DNA of 6,851 bases from Granulosicoccaceae bacterium (GTDB taxonomy: Bacteria; Pseudomonadota; Gammaproteobacteria; DAOVJZ01), in contig DAOVJZ010000080.1 of assembly GCA_030632035.1 (NCBI GenBank), positions 1 through 6,851 on the forward strand, in the 5' to 3' direction. Below are positions 6,555 to 6,851 of the stretch, piece after piece. A program made the position numbers and the translations under genes. A model generated the notes under the pieces. The model was not told the origin of the DNA, did not search any database, and was given only the letters and a program-made list of their open reading frames with translations. Numbering within the stretch: the stretch's first letter is position 1; each line of letters opens with the position of its first letter.

Positions 6555-6851
6555 TTATTCTTCTTTTTGAGATTCTTCCAAAGTATAGGGTAATTCACTC
6601 AGTTCGAGTACAGGGCCATTTTTATTTTTCAGGTGTATTTTTGTTTTCTCGGCACTGGCAATCTGGATGACAGCGAGCACATCATAGCCACCACTGTCTG
6701 ATGGGAAGGCGCTAACAATTTTACCCGTGCCCTGACCGCTGGTATCTCCTGCGGCAAACAGAGGATCACCCGGCATAACAGGCTCATCAGTTTTGATATT
6801 AGCCTTGTACATATGTCGTTTTAATTTACCTAGATATTGCATTCGTGCAAC
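6555..6851 (-). CDS. ygfZ: Folate-binding protein YgfZ (tRNA-modifying/Fe-S cluster factor), C-terminal part (5' end outside window)
   Basis: The frame is open from the window edge and stops at TAA (6555-6557), giving the last 98 residues. It opens VARMQYLGKLKRHMY, which continues the YgfZ/GcvT-like signature KGCYxGQExxxR: its final arginine is the third residue here, while the conserved cysteine lies just outside the window. Downstream, EPVMPGDPLFA and GTGKIVSAFPSDSGGYDVLAVIQI match the C-terminal beta-barrel, and LSELPYTLEE matches the family's usual PLPY ending. YgfZ binds tetrahydrofolate and supports assembly or repair of Fe-S enzymes, including the tRNA methylthiotransferase MiaB, in the cytoplasm. 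In E. coli ygfZ lies a few genes from recJ-prfB-lysS, so its presence here fits an ancestral neighbourhood. It is the upstream partner of the HDOD gene. A GcvT-related aminomethyltransferase is a less likely alternative. Confidence 0.88.
   Translation of the reverse strand, partial: VARMQYLGKLKRHMYKANIKTDEPVMPGDPLFAAGDTSGQGTGKIVSAFPSDSGGYDVLAVIQIASAEKTKIHLKNKNGPVLELSELPYTLEESQKEE

Noticed and set aside
1..6851. CRISPR array, insertion sequence, tRNA or rRNA
   Set aside because: No repeated spaced units, transposase-like frames, terminal inverted repeats or tRNA cloverleaf patterns were found while reading both strands.

Overview
The window looks like a chromosomal segment of a moderately AT-rich gammaproteobacterium. 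The basis is gene order and protein similarity judged by eye: recJ-prfB-lysS occur in the same order and orientation as in Escherichia coli, and the E. coli ygfZ locus lies a few genes from that cluster. LysRS and RF2 also resemble their E. coli counterparts closely. A betaproteobacterium cannot be excluded by reading alone.

Plus strand, 1-3678: the 3' end of recJ (single-strand DNA exonuclease), then prfB (release factor RF2, with its programmed +1 frameshift at codon 26), lysS (lysyl-tRNA synthetase) and a small CYTH-domain phosphohydrolase. They are tightly packed and co-directional. The window therefore opens on a translation/DNA-repair housekeeping cluster. prfB has a candidate promoter of its own overlapping the recJ stop.

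Minus strand, 3728-6851: reading right to left, the 3' part of ygfZ (folate-binding protein linked to Fe-S cluster and tRNA modification), 8 bases later an HDOD-domain protein, and after a 170-base gap a 603-residue protein that I read as a highly divergent member of the SelO (YdiU/UPF0061) pseudokinase/AMPylase fold. The last gene converges on the CYTH gene with 49 bases between them, appears more AT-rich than its neighbours, and has its own ribosome binding site and candidate promoter.

The most interesting item is the SelO-like protein. It keeps the Asp-Asn...Asp metal/catalytic set and two nucleotide-loop arginines, but appears to have lost both partners of the Lys-Glu pair of canonical SelO. 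It also carries a long unrecognised C-terminal region. The rest is ordinary core genome with a few informative details. No RNA genes, CRISPR arrays, insertion sequences or long repeats were seen, and no gene-free stretch exceeds 300 bases.
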